20,738 bases of DNA from JANPLN01 sp041736155 (GTDB lineage: Bacteria; Bdellovibrionota; Bdellovibrionia; Bdellovibrionales; JAGQZY01). The notes under the pieces are model-generated. The model was not told the origin of the DNA. It was given only the letters and a program-made list of their open reading frames with translations, and did no database searches. This document shows positions 14,131-20,630 of this stretch, piece by piece. Numbering within the stretch: the first letter of the stretch is position 1; each line of letters begins with the position of its first letter. The position numbers and the translations under genes were made by a program. The stretch lies in contig JBGSUL010000087.1 in NCBI GenBank assembly GCA_041736155.1, positions 1 to 20,738 of the forward strand, given 5' to 3'.

Positions 14131-15465
14131 ATGAAAAGTCTTTTGTTTATTACAGTTTTCGGTTTGTTCGCTCAGGTAGCACAGGCAGAAAAAATGATTG
14201 TTCGTTTAAAGCCAGGGAGTGCGGCACAGCTCAGTATTTTGGGCGAAAAAGCACATCTTGAACCAGTTGTAGAAGAATTGGGAATTTATACAGCAGAATT
14301 GCCAGCACGAAGCGCAGTGCCTGCTCGCACGTTTTTATCGCAATTGCGCAAACAACGTCAGGTTGTTTATGCACAACAAGATCATCCAGTAACGATGAGA
14401 AGTAACCCGCCGAATGATAAAAGTTTTGCTCAACAATGGAGCATGAAATTGGACAATGCCAACCGTGGTATTGATGCTGTTTCAGGTTGGTCTACATTTG
14501 GTCAAGGTGGCCTCGATGTAGCTGGCAACGATGTGGTTGTCGCAGTTGTTGATGGCGGTGTGGAACTCACCCACGAAGATCTTGCTAACAATATTTGGAT
14601 AAACAAAGGTGAAATCCCAGGCAATGGCATCGATGATGATGGCAACGGCTACAAAGATGATATCAATGGTTGGAATGCCTACAACAATACAGGCAACGTT
14701 GCGTCTGATTATCACGGGACACACGTCGCTGGGATCGTTGGAGCTATGGGTAACAACAGCATGGGCGTCGCTGGTGTGAATTGGAATGTAAAAATCATGG
14801 CGGTCAATGGATCGACCAACAATACATCGACAGTTCTCAGAGCTTACGGCTATGTCCTTAAACAGAAAAAACTTTGGTTACAATCAGGTGGAACAGAAGG
14901 TGCTAACGTTGTAGCAACCAACTCCAGCTTTGGTGTTGATTATGGAAATTGCAAAAGCGGCCAATACGCTGCTTGGAACGATATTTATAACGAAATGGGC
15001 CAAGTGGGAATTCTTCACGCCATTGCGACGATCAACGGTCACGAAAATGTAGATGTCGTGGGTGATGTTCCAACTGGTTGCGACAGCCCGTATATCATCG
15101 CTGTAACGAATACAGAAAAAGATGGTAAAAAGAACGCGGGTGCTGGTTACGGTGTAACAATGATCGATTTAGGCGCCCCTGGAACAAATATTTATTCTAC
15201 GCTCGAAGGCAATAAGTATGGAAACTTAACAGGAACGTCGATGGCGACTCCGCATGTTGCTGGTTCCATTGCTTATTTGCATAGCGCAGCGTCGACGTCT
15301 TTTAACTCTTTCTATGTCAATAATCCTGCTCAAGGTGCATTGGCGCTAAAAGACATCATGTTGCAAACAGTGACGCCCGCAGCGTCTATGAAGAACATGA
15401 CGGTATCTGGTGGTATTTTGAATGTAAACCAGGCCGCTCAAGCTATCAGCACATACACGAATTAA
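14131..15465 (+). CDS. Secreted S8 (subtilisin-like) serine protease
   Basis: 444 residues: signal peptide MKSLLFITVFGLFAQVAQA, a propeptide of about 70 residues resembling an I9 inhibitor domain (MIVRLKPGSAAQL ... QVVYAQQDHPV), then the peptidase. The catalytic triad is Asp141 (VAVVDGGVELTHEDL), His195 (DYHGTHVAGI) and Ser370 (GTSMATPHVAG); Asn302 (ATING) fits the oxyanion hole. A GNGIDDDGNGYKDDINGW insert (164-181) is an acidic calcium-binding loop seen in many secreted S8 enzymes. No C-terminal sorting domain follows the catalytic core, which ends near 440. It is transcribed alone between a candidate promoter and a strong terminator. Likely extracellular or periplasmic protein degradation, fitting a predatory or scavenging lifestyle (inference). 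Confidence 0.93.
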   Translation: MKSLLFITVFGLFAQVAQAEKMIVRLKPGSAAQLSILGEKAHLEPVVEELGIYTAELPARSAVPARTFLSQLRKQRQVVYAQQDHPVTMRSNPPNDKSFAQQWSMKLDNANRGIDAVSGWSTFGQGGLDVAGNDVVVAVVDGGVELTHEDLANNIWINKGEIPGNGIDDDGNGYKDDINGWNAYNNTGNVASDYHGTHVAGIVGAMGNNSMGVAGVNWNVKIMAVNGSTNNTSTVLRAYGYVLKQKKLWLQSGGTEGANVVATNSSFGVDYGNCKSGQYAAWNDIYNEMGQVGILHAIATINGHENVDVVGDVPTGCDSPYIIAVTNTEKDGKKNAGAGYGVTMIDLGAPGTNIYSTLEGNKYGNLTGTSMATPHVAGSIAYLHSAASTSFNSFYVNNPAQGALALKDIMLQTVTPAASMKNMTVSGGILNVNQAAQAISTYTN

Positions 15466-15489
15466 GGTTTAAACGACCATTTTTCAAAG

Positions 15490-15520
15490 AAAAAAGGGGA
15501 TGTAGGTCCCCTTTTTTTTT
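15490..15520 (+). terminator. Strong rho-independent terminator after the S8 protease gene
   Basis: AAAAAAGGGGA (15490-15500) pairs with TCCCCTTTTTT (from 15507) across the loop TGTAGG, with a run of nine T. It lies 25 bases after the stop codon and 55 bases before infA, so infA needs its own promoter. Confidence 0.9.
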
Positions 15521-15538
15521 ACCTTATGCCTTTTACTT

Positions 15539-15567
15539 TTGCCTTTTACCGGGCGCTCCAGTACAAC
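15539..15567 (+). promoter_or_regulatory. Candidate promoter of infA, placed for leaderless transcription
   Basis: TTGCCT (15539-15544) and TACAAC (15562-15567) are 17 bases apart. Each matches 4 of 6 consensus bases. The predicted start falls on or next to the infA ATG at 15575. The preceding terminator requires a promoter in this interval. Confidence 0.4.
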
Positions 15568-15574
15568 TTTTCTA

Positions 15575-15796
15575 ATGGCAAAAGATGATTTAATACAATT
15601 GGATGGAAAGATTTCTGACGTTACGGGTGGTGGCATGTACAAAGTCATGCTCGATAACGGAGTGGAAGTCAGCGCGCGCCTGTGCGGTAAGATGAAACGC
15701 TTTAAAATTAAGGTGATTGTTGGTGATCGTGTCACAGTCGGTGTTTCCCCCTACGATCCCACTCATGGTCTCATTACATTCCGACATAAAGGTTAA
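15575..15796 (+). CDS. infA: Translation initiation factor IF-1
   Basis: 73 residues, the normal IF-1 length, made of one S1/OB fold: MAKDDLIQLDGKISDV, then GVEVSARLCGKMKRFKIK, then VGDRVTVGVSPYDPTHGLIT. IF-1 binds the ribosomal A site with IF-2 and IF-3 during initiation. I choose the ATG at 15575 (MAKDD is the family-typical start) over an in-frame ATG at 15539 that would add 12 unrelated residues. No Shine-Dalgarno sequence precedes it, and the candidate promoter would begin transcription at the ATG. tyrS starts 3 bases after the stop, so the two are one operon. ISDVTGGGMYKVMLDNGVEV differs from the enterobacterial version in expected positions only. Confidence 0.95.
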   Translation: MAKDDLIQLDGKISDVTGGGMYKVMLDNGVEVSARLCGKMKRFKIKVIVGDRVTVGVSPYDPTHGLITFRHKG

Positions 15797-15799
15797 TAT

Positions 15800-17077
15800 A
15801 TGGTGTTCGAGGATCTGAAGGCTCGAGGACTTGTTTATCAAACAACCCATGACAACTTCTCGCAGTGGTTGACGACTCCTAGAACTTTTTATTGCGGCGT
15901 GGACCCCACGTCCGATTGTCTCCATATTGGCCATCTGCTTCCGTTAACCACCATGCGCCGTTTGCAAATGGCAGGGCACAAACCCATTGTTCTTCTCGGT
16001 GGTGCCACGGGCATGATTGGTGATCCGAGTGGCAAAGGCCAAGAGCGCACGCTTTTGGATCGCGATGCTATCGAAAAAAATATTTTTGGAATTCGCCAAG
16101 TGTTGGAGAAATTTATCGATCTCAAAGGCCCGCAAGGGGCGATGATTGTGAACAACTCCACCTGGATGGAAAAATTCACCTTTATCGATTTTTTGCGCGA
16201 CGTAGGTAAATACTTTTCTGTGAACTACATGATGGCTAAAGATTCAGTAAAATCCCGCCTCGAAAGTGATCAGGGGATCTCGTTTACAGAATTTTCTTAT
16301 ATGATTCTCCAGTCCTATGATTTTTTCGTTCTGAGCAAGAACTACAATTGCACATTACAAATCGGTGGCTCTGACCAATGGGGCAATATCACCGCGGGCG
16401 TAGAATTTATTCGCAAAATGCGTGCGCAAGGGAACACGGTGAAGGAAGACGCAGTTGGTATGACCATTCCTTTGGTGACCAAAGCCGATGGCTCAAAGTT
16501 TGGCAAAACGGAATCGGGAAACATTTGGCTCGACGGACGTAAGACAACGCCTTATCAGTTTTATCAATTTTTGATGCGCATTCAAGATAACGATATCATC
16601 CAAATGCTCATGTACTTTAGTTTCTTGTCGGTCGAAGAAATCAGAAGCTTAGAGCAGCAGATGAAAGAAGCTCCCGAGAAGCGTCTTCCGCAAACGGCTT
16701 TAGCGCGCGAGCTGACTCAGTTGGTGCATGGCGAAGAAGAGCTTAAAAAAGTGGAGAAAGCCTCACAAGCGCTCTTTTCTGGAGATTTGCGCGAACTAGA
16801 CAAGCCGTTGTTGCTCGAAGTTTTTAGCGAAGCTCCCTCAGTAAAAGTGCCGCGCGCGCAAATGGCAACCATGAACATTGTGGATTTGTTAGTTGAGTGC
16901 AAGTTGGCCACATCAAAGGGCATGGCTCGTAAAGATGTGCAAGGTGGCGGTGTATATATCAACAACCAACGTGTCGAAGCGGAAGACTTTATTGTGAAAA
17001 CCGAAAATCTTCTCTATCAATCCATGGTTGTTATACGTAAAGGCAAAAAAACGTACTGCCTTGTTATGTTTGTGTAG
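15800..17077 (+). CDS. tyrS: Tyrosyl-tRNA synthetase
   Basis: 425 residues, the length of the bacterial TyrRS type with a C-terminal S4 domain. The class I motif LHIGH (41-45) is intact, and the second signature is KFGKT (233-237), the usual TyrRS variant. GGATGMIGDPSGK (67-79) and QIGGSDQWGN (187-196) are also diagnostic of the tyrosine-binding pocket. The S4 domain from about 355 ends with SKGMARKDVQGGGVYINNQRV-like sequence. AAAGG precedes the ATG, 3 bases after infA stops, so translation is likely coupled. The glycosyltransferase gene follows after 8 bases, giving an infA-tyrS-glycosyltransferase unit. No T-box-like leader is visible. Confidence 0.97.
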   Translation: MVFEDLKARGLVYQTTHDNFSQWLTTPRTFYCGVDPTSDCLHIGHLLPLTTMRRLQMAGHKPIVLLGGATGMIGDPSGKGQERTLLDRDAIEKNIFGIRQVLEKFIDLKGPQGAMIVNNSTWMEKFTFIDFLRDVGKYFSVNYMMAKDSVKSRLESDQGISFTEFSYMILQSYDFFVLSKNYNCTLQIGGSDQWGNITAGVEFIRKMRAQGNTVKEDAVGMTIPLVTKADGSKFGKTESGNIWLDGRKTTPYQFYQFLMRIQDNDIIQMLMYFSFLSVEEIRSLEQQMKEAPEKRLPQTALARELTQLVHGEEELKKVEKASQALFSGDLRELDKPLLLEVFSEAPSVKVPRAQMATMNIVDLLVECKLATSKGMARKDVQGGGVYINNQRVEAEDFIVKTENLLYQSMVVIRKGKKTYCLVMFV

Positions 17078-17085
17078 GGCTGCCG

Positions 17086-17856
17086 ATGAAATTGACCTTT
17101 GTTTGCATTGGCAATGATGAGCTTGAGCACATTCAAATTTTACTCCCACAATTACAAAAACTTGGCGACGAAGTGATCTATGTGGACGGCGAAAGCCGTG
17201 ATGGGTCTCTTGAGTACGCACAAAAGCTGGGAGTGAAAGTTCTCAGTAAGCCACGTCATCCCAATGCGGGCGTGAACCGTATGGCGGGCTTTGCGCTGGC
17301 TACGGGCGATTGGATTTTTTATGTGGATCCGGATGAGCGTTTTCCAGAAGGAATATTCACAGAATTTCGTCAGCGTATCGAGAAAGATCCAACGATTTGT
17401 GGTTTTAAACTGCCGCGTAAAAACTTTTATTTTGGCTGCTGGTTAAAGCATGGCGGTCAGTATCCGGACCATCAAGTGCGTCTGTTTAAGCGTGGAAAAG
17501 GTTCCTTTGCACTCAAACATGTGCACGATCGACTCGAGGTGGATGGACCCATTGCTTTACTGGAAAATGCGATGGAGCATTATCCGTATTTAACCATCGC
17601 ACAGTTTATTAAAAAATTTGATTTCTACTCTACCTTTGAGGCGCAGTTTCTGGATGAAAAGGGTGTGCAGGTTCATTTTGTGAATAGTTTGAAATATCTA
17701 TTTTTAAAACCGCATAATCGCTTTTTACGTCGTTATTTTTTAAAACAAGGATTTCGCGATGGCATTCCAGGGTTTTTCGCTGCGTACTTTGATGCTATCG
17801 GCTGGATGACCCGCTATTTTAAACTGTGGGAAATCAAAAAAAATAAAAAGTCATAA
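17086..17856 (+). CDS. Family 2 glycosyltransferase, WaaE-like
   Basis: 256 residues with a GT-A fold: VIYVDGESRDGSLEYA (30-45) in the nucleotide-binding region, GDWIFYVDPDERFP (74-87) with the metal-binding Asp81-x-Asp83, then FYFGCWLKHGGQYPDHQVRLFKR-type sequence and KHVHDRLEVDG. The W(I/L)KHGGxYPDxxxRLF and VHxRxxVxG pattern is that of the WaaE/KdtX group, which adds sugars to the LPS inner core at the cytoplasmic face. A C-terminal basic helix region (FLKPHNRFLRRYF) could associate with the membrane. It starts 8 bases after tyrS with TAGGG before the ATG and is the last gene of that unit. The donor and acceptor sugars are not determinable. Confidence 0.85.
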   Translation: MKLTFVCIGNDELEHIQILLPQLQKLGDEVIYVDGESRDGSLEYAQKLGVKVLSKPRHPNAGVNRMAGFALATGDWIFYVDPDERFPEGIFTEFRQRIEKDPTICGFKLPRKNFYFGCWLKHGGQYPDHQVRLFKRGKGSFALKHVHDRLEVDGPIALLENAMEHYPYLTIAQFIKKFDFYSTFEAQFLDEKGVQVHFVNSLKYLFLKPHNRFLRRYFLKQGFRDGIPGFFAAYFDAIGWMTRYFKLWEIKKNKKS

Positions 17857-17869
17857 ATATTAAAGCTAA

Positions 17870-18496
17870 CTAGTAGGACGAGACGCTCGATTTTTTGCTG
17901 CTGCCTATAGGAATAGCTATGCCCACTTTTAACGAAGTGGAGATGGGTGTCCCATAGGCTGACTCTTCGATGTACATGAGATGCTCAAGCTCAGCAAAGA
18001 TCGGGTAGGGTGTGTTGCGATAAAACTTTATTCCTGCGGCTACGCTGACAGCAAAACTCATAATGTTGTCTTTGGGATGTCCTGCGCTGGAATGGTTTTG
18101 TGAATACCCAATGCCCATACCTGCTCCGGCGTAGGCTGTGGTGTTGGCTTCAGGATCACTAAATGAATAACGCCCCTTCAATTGTGGGCAGAGCATGATC
18201 AGATCGGTGTGCTTAAAAGACGTGCCGAAATCGGCAGTGAGAAGAAGGTCGAACTCGGGATCTAAGTTCCAAATATAGCCGCCAGAAAAGATAACGCCTG
18301 CGCCGCTGGTATTGAGATTGCTGTAGGTGGTGGGGCCAAAACCTAAGAAGTAGCGTTGAGCAACCTTGTTATTGCTCTTTGAACTTTTTGCGGGTCCCTT
18401 TGCGTCTATTGCAAAAGAGCTTGCCGCGACGAAGAGGTTCAGGAAAAGTAGTAGGCTAAGTCCAAGAATAATTCTTGCACGGACTCTAAGGTTCAT
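17870..18496 (-). CDS. Outer-membrane beta-barrel protein
   Basis: 208 residues. Signal peptide MNLRVRARIILGLSLLLFLN runs on to ASSFA (about residue 29); a basic, serine-rich linker (DAKGPAKSSKSNNK) precedes the strands. Barrel-like strands include YFLGFGPTTY, GAGVIFSGGYIW, DLLLTADFGTSF, AYAGAGMGIGYS, FAVSVAAGIKFY and ISTSLKVGIAIPIG. The tail SSKKSSVSSY after the last strand is unusual for a BAM substrate, which normally ends in the strand itself. No ribosome site; a TTGACA / TAAACT promoter in the adjoining pepA start would give a leaderless mRNA. It converges with the glycosyltransferase gene at its other end. The function is unknown. Confidence 0.7.
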   Translation of the reverse strand: MNLRVRARIILGLSLLLFLNLFVAASSFAIDAKGPAKSSKSNNKVAQRYFLGFGPTTYSNLNTSGAGVIFSGGYIWNLDPEFDLLLTADFGTSFKHTDLIMLCPQLKGRYSFSDPEANTTAYAGAGMGIGYSQNHSSAGHPKDNIMSFAVSVAAGIKFYRNTPYPIFAELEHLMYIEESAYGTPISTSLKVGIAIPIGSSKKSSVSSY

Positions 18497-18502
18497 AGTT
18501 AA

Positions 18503-18530
18503 AGTTTATATGAGGAGTGAGTGATGTCAA
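18503..18530 (-). promoter_or_regulatory. Candidate promoter of the beta-barrel gene, overlapping the pepA start
   Basis: On the minus strand a perfect TTGACA (18525-18530) is followed 16 bases on by TAAACT (18503-18508), with TATAAA overlapping at 18505-18510. The predicted transcription start coincides with the A of the barrel gene's ATG (18496). The -35 lies within the first codons of pepA. Confidence 0.5.
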
Positions 18531-20035
18531 ATGGGTTGTTGGGATTTCATGCGCAGTCTGTACTTTCTCAGTGTCAATGGGGAGAGGCTCCGCAAACGCA
18601 AGGTTTAGCGCGGATCTATTTTTTTGGAGCTAAAGAGAAAGTAAACTTTAAAGATAACGATCTCATACCCTTCGAGTGGCAAAAACCAAAAGATAAAAAC
18701 TGGCCGCTCATTCATAAATTCGCCAGTGCCGATGGTCCAGTGTGGGTGATCAAAATGCATCTGCCCACGAATTCCGCTCATCATGGACAATTTCAAATTT
18801 CTGGTTTTGCAGCCGCCCGTGATACCTTGGGTACAGTCTGGCGCGAAGCTTCGACCTCGGAAGTGGTGCAAATCAAATATTTCGGTAAAGATGCAGAAGA
18901 ATTTTCGGGAATGATGGTGGGTGTGGAAATGGCTCAGTATCGCTTTCGCAATTACTGGCCAGAAAAACCTGCAGATAAAAAACATGAGGGTAAAAAACTT
19001 TATGTCGAAGCGAAGGGTTTGGGTAGCGGCAAAAATATCCAAGCTAAAAAACTTCTCACCAGTGCCAAGAGTCTCGGCGAGGCCGTCAATGTGTCCCGCC
19101 ATTTGGTGAATTTACCACCGAATATTTTAAATCCAAAAACCTACGCTCAATTTTGTCGAGAACTGTTTAAAAATAGCAAATGCAAAGTCGATGTATGGAA
19201 TGATGAGCAGCTGAAAAAAGAAAAACACTTCTTACATGTAGCTGTCGGCCAAGCTTCCGAAGATCCGTCGTGTTTAGTAAAGATTTCTTATCGAGGCTCT
19301 GTAAGTGGGCCGTCACAGAAAAAGCATTATGCCTTTGTTGGCAAAGGCATAACTTTTGATTCTGGTGGGTTGGATCTCAAGCCCGCAGCAGGAATGCGCG
19401 AGATGAAAAAAGATATGGGCGGTTCGGCCTCGGTCGTGGCATTGGCCTATTGGATGAGTCAGACAAAACCCAAAATCAATGTGGACTTTTATTTGGCCAT
19501 TGCCGAGAACTCGGTGAGTGATGAAGCTTTCCGACCAGGTGATGTGTATCAAACGCGCGCCGGAAAAACGGTCGAGATCCACAATACCGATGCAGAAGGC
19601 CGTTTAGTTTTATGTGACACTTTAGGTTTGGCGTGCGAAAGCAAACCAGAGTGGGTGATGGATTTAGCAACGTTAACAGGCGCAATTAAAGTAGCACTTG
19701 GAGAAACAACGCCGGGCCTTTTTTGCAACAACGATAAGTTGGCTAAAAGTATTCTCGCGGCTGCTCAACAGACCGGCGACAACTGTTGGCGCATGCCACT
19801 CGATCCTTCGCAAAAAAACAAACTCCGCTCAGATGTTGCTGACCTCGCCAACGCCCACGAAGGTTTTGGTGGAGCAGTGACAGCCGCACTCTTTTTAGAA
19901 GCGTTTGTTGGCACCACACCATGGGCCCATTTTGATATTTACGCATGGACTGGTTCAGCGAATGGAGCCTTGTCAGAAAAGGGCGGCAACGGCCAGCTTG
20001 TACAGTGCTTAGCAAACCTTTGCGAGCAACTTTAA
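18524..20035 (+). CDS. pepA: Leucyl aminopeptidase (M17 family)
   Basis: 503 residues, the normal length for this hexameric cytosolic enzyme that releases N-terminal amino acids from peptides. The catalytic C-terminal domain has GKGITFDSGGLDLKP (273-287; metal Lys274 and Asp279), MKKDMGG (294-300; Asp297), NTDAEGRL (354-361; Asp356, Glu358, catalytic Arg360) and DLATLTGA (380-387). The N-terminal macro-like domain is more divergent, as usual. GAGGAG lies 6-7 bases before the ATG at 18524; a GTG immediately upstream (18521) is in frame but worse spaced. Start codons of this gene and the divergent barrel gene are only 27 bases apart, so the pepA promoter must lie inside the barrel gene. A palindromic repeat follows the stop. 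Confidence 0.95.
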   Translation: MSNGLLGFHAQSVLSQCQWGEAPQTQGLARIYFFGAKEKVNFKDNDLIPFEWQKPKDKNWPLIHKFASADGPVWVIKMHLPTNSAHHGQFQISGFAAARDTLGTVWREASTSEVVQIKYFGKDAEEFSGMMVGVEMAQYRFRNYWPEKPADKKHEGKKLYVEAKGLGSGKNIQAKKLLTSAKSLGEAVNVSRHLVNLPPNILNPKTYAQFCRELFKNSKCKVDVWNDEQLKKEKHFLHVAVGQASEDPSCLVKISYRGSVSGPSQKKHYAFVGKGITFDSGGLDLKPAAGMREMKKDMGGSASVVALAYWMSQTKPKINVDFYLAIAENSVSDEAFRPGDVYQTRAGKTVEIHNTDAEGRLVLCDTLGLACESKPEWVMDLATLTGAIKVALGETTPGLFCNNDKLAKSILAAAQQTGDNCWRMPLDPSQKNKLRSDVADLANAHEGFGGAVTAALFLEAFVGTTPWAHFDIYAWTGSANGALSEKGGNGQLVQCLANLCEQL

Positions 20036-20058
20036 CCCCCAAGGAAGCTTGGAGGCGA

Positions 20059-20120
20059 ATCCTTCGCTTCGCTCAGGATGACGAAATTCGCGCTCCGTCA
20101 TCCTGAGCAAAGCGAAGGAT
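20059..20120. repeat. Palindromic dispersed repeat (REP-like hairpin)
   Basis: Arms 20059-20083 and 20096-20120 are inverted copies over 25 bases with one mismatch (ATCCTTCGCTTCGCTC...GATGACG against CGTCATC...GCGAAGGAT), with a 12-base loop. A single diverged unit occurs at 11873-11899. It sits 23 bases after the pepA stop and has no T-tract, so it is an RNA hairpin or REP-type element rather than a standard terminator. I recall this GAGCnnAGCGAAGGATCT motif from unrelated bacterial genomes, but cannot verify it here. Confidence 0.8.
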
Positions 20121-20219
20121 CTAAGTATAAAAAATCAGCACGTAACTGCCGCTACGGGAGTGGAAACAACTTTTCGATTATAAGTAAGCGCTATCGAAAT
20201 ACTACGTGTTATAAAATAG

Positions 20220-20423
20220 TTAGATTTGAATGAGCCAAGTCAGTAAAGTAACTGCAATGGAAACAGTGCTTACTGTCAGAAAACCAAGTTTAGTGATCAA
20301 ACGGAATTCAGACTCTTTGATCTGACTTTGAATATGCAGTTGCGATTGAACAAAACGATTCTCTGCTCGTTCAAAACGAGTTTCAATCCGCTCTTGAAAA
20401 ACTGCAAAATCACTCTTTGTCAC
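20220..20423 (-). CDS. Coiled-coil membrane protein, downstream part of a DUF1640-like pair
   Basis: 67 codons from a GTG start (20421-20423). Residues 5-40 form a charged coiled coil (FQERIETRFERAENRF ...) and residues 43-66 a transmembrane helix (LITKLGFLTVSTVSIAVTLL), ending LTWLIQI. This matches the second half of DUF1640/CCDC90-type proteins, whose first half is encoded by the 31-codon frame immediately upstream. The GTG shares one base with that frame's TAG stop, so translation would be by re-initiation. There is no separate ribosome site. It may equally be one gene split by a frameshift. The role of bacterial DUF1640 proteins is not established. Confidence 0.6.
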   Translation of the reverse strand: MTKSDFAVFQERIETRFERAENRFVQSQLHIQSQIKESEFRLITKLGFLTVSTVSIAVTLLTWLIQI

Positions 20424-20518
20424 TAAACACCTAAAACCATTTGTACTTGTGCTTCAGCTTGATTTCTCATAAAACCCGCCGCTTCAAGATCCTTAATGTA
20501 CTTCATTGGGTTAGACAT
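20423..20518 (-). CDS. 31-residue protein, upstream part of a DUF1640-like pair
   Basis: A short frame beginning MSNPMKYIKDLEAAGFMRNQ and ending AEAQVQMVLGV, then TAG. Strong support comes from AAAGGAGG (20526-20533) 7 bases before the ATG. The sequence YIKDLEAAGFMRNQAEA fits the opening of DUF1640/Bdr-like proteins (xxLxxAGxxxxQAExxxxxL), which continue into a coiled coil and a C-terminal membrane helix. Here those parts are in the next reading frame (-1 relative), overlapping by one base at 20423. Either two coupled cistrons or a single ancestral gene broken by a frameshift. The IS end lies 73 bases upstream of the ribosome site, so its promoter may have been altered or supplied by the element. 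Confidence 0.65.
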   Translation of the reverse strand: MSNPMKYIKDLEAAGFMRNQAEAQVQMVLGV

Positions 20519-20605
20519 TACTAGGCCTCCTTTGTGTCTATCTCCAGTGTGCAATGTAAGGCGGTAGCACTTCGCAATACAGTTAGATATGAGCCCGTTT
20601 GTGGA

Positions 20606-20628
20606 GTGACCCCCGATTTATTGGACAC
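20606..20628. repeat. IS terminal inverted repeat (transposase 3' side)
   Basis: GTGACCCCCGATTTATTGG followed by ACAC, the inverted counterpart of the end at 111-134 with small differences. It lies two bases beyond the OrfB stop codon, typical of IS3-family right ends. Confidence 0.75.
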
Positions 20629-20630
20629 GG

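Noticed and set aside
18605..19102. 165-codon open frame opposite the N-terminal half of pepA
   Set aside because: Antisense to a confident M17 peptidase; His/Phe-rich translation typical of a shadow frame.
20396..20450. Programmed -1 frameshift joining the two DUF1640-like frames
   Set aside because: The GGTTTTAGG stretch at the overlap does not form a canonical X_XXY_YYZ slippery site and no stimulatory hairpin is apparent; TAGTG re-initiation or mutation explains it better.
135..20605. A composite transposon carrying accessory cargo
   Set aside because: The interior is dominated by core genes (cysS, tyrS, infA, tRNA-Cys, pepA), with no resistance, toxin or replication cargo; flanking IS copies more likely reflect chance insertions or contig ends.
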